Below are positions 62,421-64,000 of a stretch of DNA of 64,000 nt, piece after piece (the stretch's first letter is position 1; each line of letters starts with the position of its first letter). Under the pieces are notes generated by a model that saw only the letters and a program-made list of their open reading frames with translations, was not told the DNA's origin and did no database searches. The stretch covers positions 10,161,501 through 10,225,500 of the forward strand of contig JALJCS010000015.1 of the NCBI GenBank assembly GCA_023055355.1, given 5' to 3'. The translations under genes were made by a program, and so were the position numbers. The DNA comes from Agelaius tricolor. Taxonomy: Eukaryota; Chordata; Aves; Passeriformes; Icteridae.

Positions 62421-62776
62421 TTCATGCACAGTGTTCTGAGCACATACTGAAGGCAGCAGCAGGGACAAGCATGAAAACCTCCACACAGGTACCTGCTTTA
62501 TTAATGCTGACCTGGAAGTGACATTTATACCAAGACACTATTTGAAATTTGGATTATCAATCACTGCAGTAATTCTTGGCTTACATGGATACTCATGAAG
62601 ACAAATGACATAATATAAAACCATCAATGACAAGAAATAAGTGATTCAGCATTGTTTTAACCATAATATTGAAGGATGAAAGCCAGATGAAACTGGTGAA
62701 TTAATTAATATCTTTTATTACAATGGCCAGTATAGATGTGAAGAAGCAAGGGAGAACCTCCAGAAACTGAAGTTAT

Positions 62777-62845
62777 AAAAAAAACCTCAAACCAACAACC
62801 AACCAAAACCATGCCCAACCACCAAATCACCCCCAAGCTCCCCAG
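62777..62845. repeat. A/C-rich low-complexity tract
   Basis: An A8 run followed by repeated CAAACC, CAACCAACC and ACCACCAAATC words, strongly C/A-biased on the + strand. It has no clear unit length. Confidence 0.7.
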
Positions 62846-62849
62846 TTTA

Positions 62850-64000
62850 CAAGACTGGGAAATTTCACATAAGCAAAAAGCAGTAATTTCAGTAATATTT
62901 TCTGAATCCAGCTAAGTGAGCCACTAAGATCATCCACAAACAGGCAACAAGACAGTTTACAGTATGTGAACAAACTTAACTGAGATGACAGCTGCTTTTT
63001 TTGGATGGCTTCCAGCTAAATGAATTAATACTTTGCTTAGTAGGAATGAATTCTATTTAAATTTTCTTTGAACACCTCATATCAATCATGTACCTCCAGT
63101 TTTCTCTATTTACAAGGAATAGAGTACATCAGCTAAGTCCTGAGTATTTGAATGGATGAGCAAAACTTCAGGTGTGATTTTTTTTCATTTACAAAAAAAA
63201 TGTGTTTCATCAACTTCAAAACTTACATTGTAATATATTCCTACACTTTGAAAAGTATCACTTTATCCTTTCCAAGATAAAGATAGTATGGAATAGTAGA
63301 TAGATGGAAGGCCTTATAGATCAGTCAAACCCCTGAAGGACTTGAATTTTGTTTCAGTTTTGGTTTTCTCTCCATCTTAGCCATACAATTCCCAGCTTGG
63401 ACTACAGTTACAAGAGGAAGAAAGAGAAAAGGTAATGAAATCCCTATAGCTGCTCTTCTTGAATGTGCTGGACCTCAAATGCTTAATTCTTTATAAAGCA
63501 CATTTCTACAGTAACAGACCAATGTGGGGGAAGGTAATGCAACAGGTGCAAATCTTAAAACCATTCCACAGTGCTGAACCATTTTTATATTTGCTCTTAT
63601 TTTTCAAGAGTGATTTTTAATTTAATCCAATAACCTAGGCATGCAGATCTTATTTCCAAGTCCAGAAAAAAATGCCAAGAACAGGAAGAAAACATTCAAG
63701 AAGGCATTTAAAGACTTAGAAATTTTACTGTATGGACAAAAATTTTATCAGAATAGCTGCTGAGATGTTGGTGTTTATACCCAAACCTAAAACCAATGTA
63801 ATGAATGGTATATCTTCAAATCTAAGTACCTGATCTTTGCTAAAACTTAAATTTGTACTAAACCACTTTTTGACTGGGCACCTCTCTTCTATTTATATGC
63901 CATTAAATTGCTTTAAGAAGCCTTCTGTTAAAATAGTCTGAAACAATATAAAAGCTTAAATGAGTTATTTCATTAACCTAGCTGTAGTTTAATTTGCTTG
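62850..64000. other. AT-rich non-coding stretch at the window end
   Basis: No gene or recognisable element is supported. T- and A-runs occur near 63178-63205. Confidence 0.45.

Noticed and set aside
1..64000. CRISPR array, operon, or bacterial, viral or phage gene system
   Set aside because: No regularly spaced direct repeats of array type, no closely packed long frames and no ribosome-binding-site pattern. Composition and splice-like signals indicate vertebrate nuclear DNA.

Overview
The window looks like vertebrate nuclear DNA: AT-rich and CpG-poor, with long non-coding stretches and no compact bacterial or viral gene order. One short segment (48755-48790) matches, as far as I remember it, the 3' part of the CR1 LINE consensus of birds and reptiles. 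Interspersed repeats otherwise seem sparse and microsatellites are short. Together these suggest a bird, perhaps a songbird, but the species and locus cannot be named from the sequence alone.

No complete protein gene can be supported. The best coding evidence is a candidate internal exon on the + strand at 1639-1797: strong polypyrimidine tract, AG acceptor, 53 open codons, CAG|GT donor. Weaker candidate exons lie at 1402-1474 (-), 8212-8249 (-), 28585-28648 (+), 40571-40677 (-) and 42395-42463 (+). They lie on both strands, were found by eye, and do not assemble into one gene. Longer open frames at 9828-10205 (-), 30494-31138 (-), 49082-49555 (-) and 53394-53666 (-) have no family I recognise and may be chance.

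Layout. Positions 1-2000 hold the best exon candidate. Positions 2000-15300 are AT-rich non-coding DNA with a GC-rich patch (9640-9835), a perfect 12-bp hairpin (10343-10371) and several stretches dense in homeodomain, POU or E-box-like words. Positions 15506-16117 hold a GC-rich minisatellite of about 72 bp units. Positions 16130-44400 are mostly AT-rich intergenic or intronic DNA, with GC-rich patches near 19080 and 30600 and enhancer-like stretches near 23740-24200, 37000-37450 and 42360-43420. A TATA box at 44427 precedes a GC-rich patch. Positions 45000-64000 are again AT-rich, with the CR1 remnant, a nuclear-receptor half-site cluster at 53811-53849, a nested inverted repeat at 59724-59771 and simple repeats.

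The whole is most consistent with a gene-poor region or long introns carrying dispersed regulatory DNA. I found no clear sign of a novel multigene system. The items most worth checking are the exon at 1639-1797, the minisatellite, the two hairpins and the receptor-site cluster.
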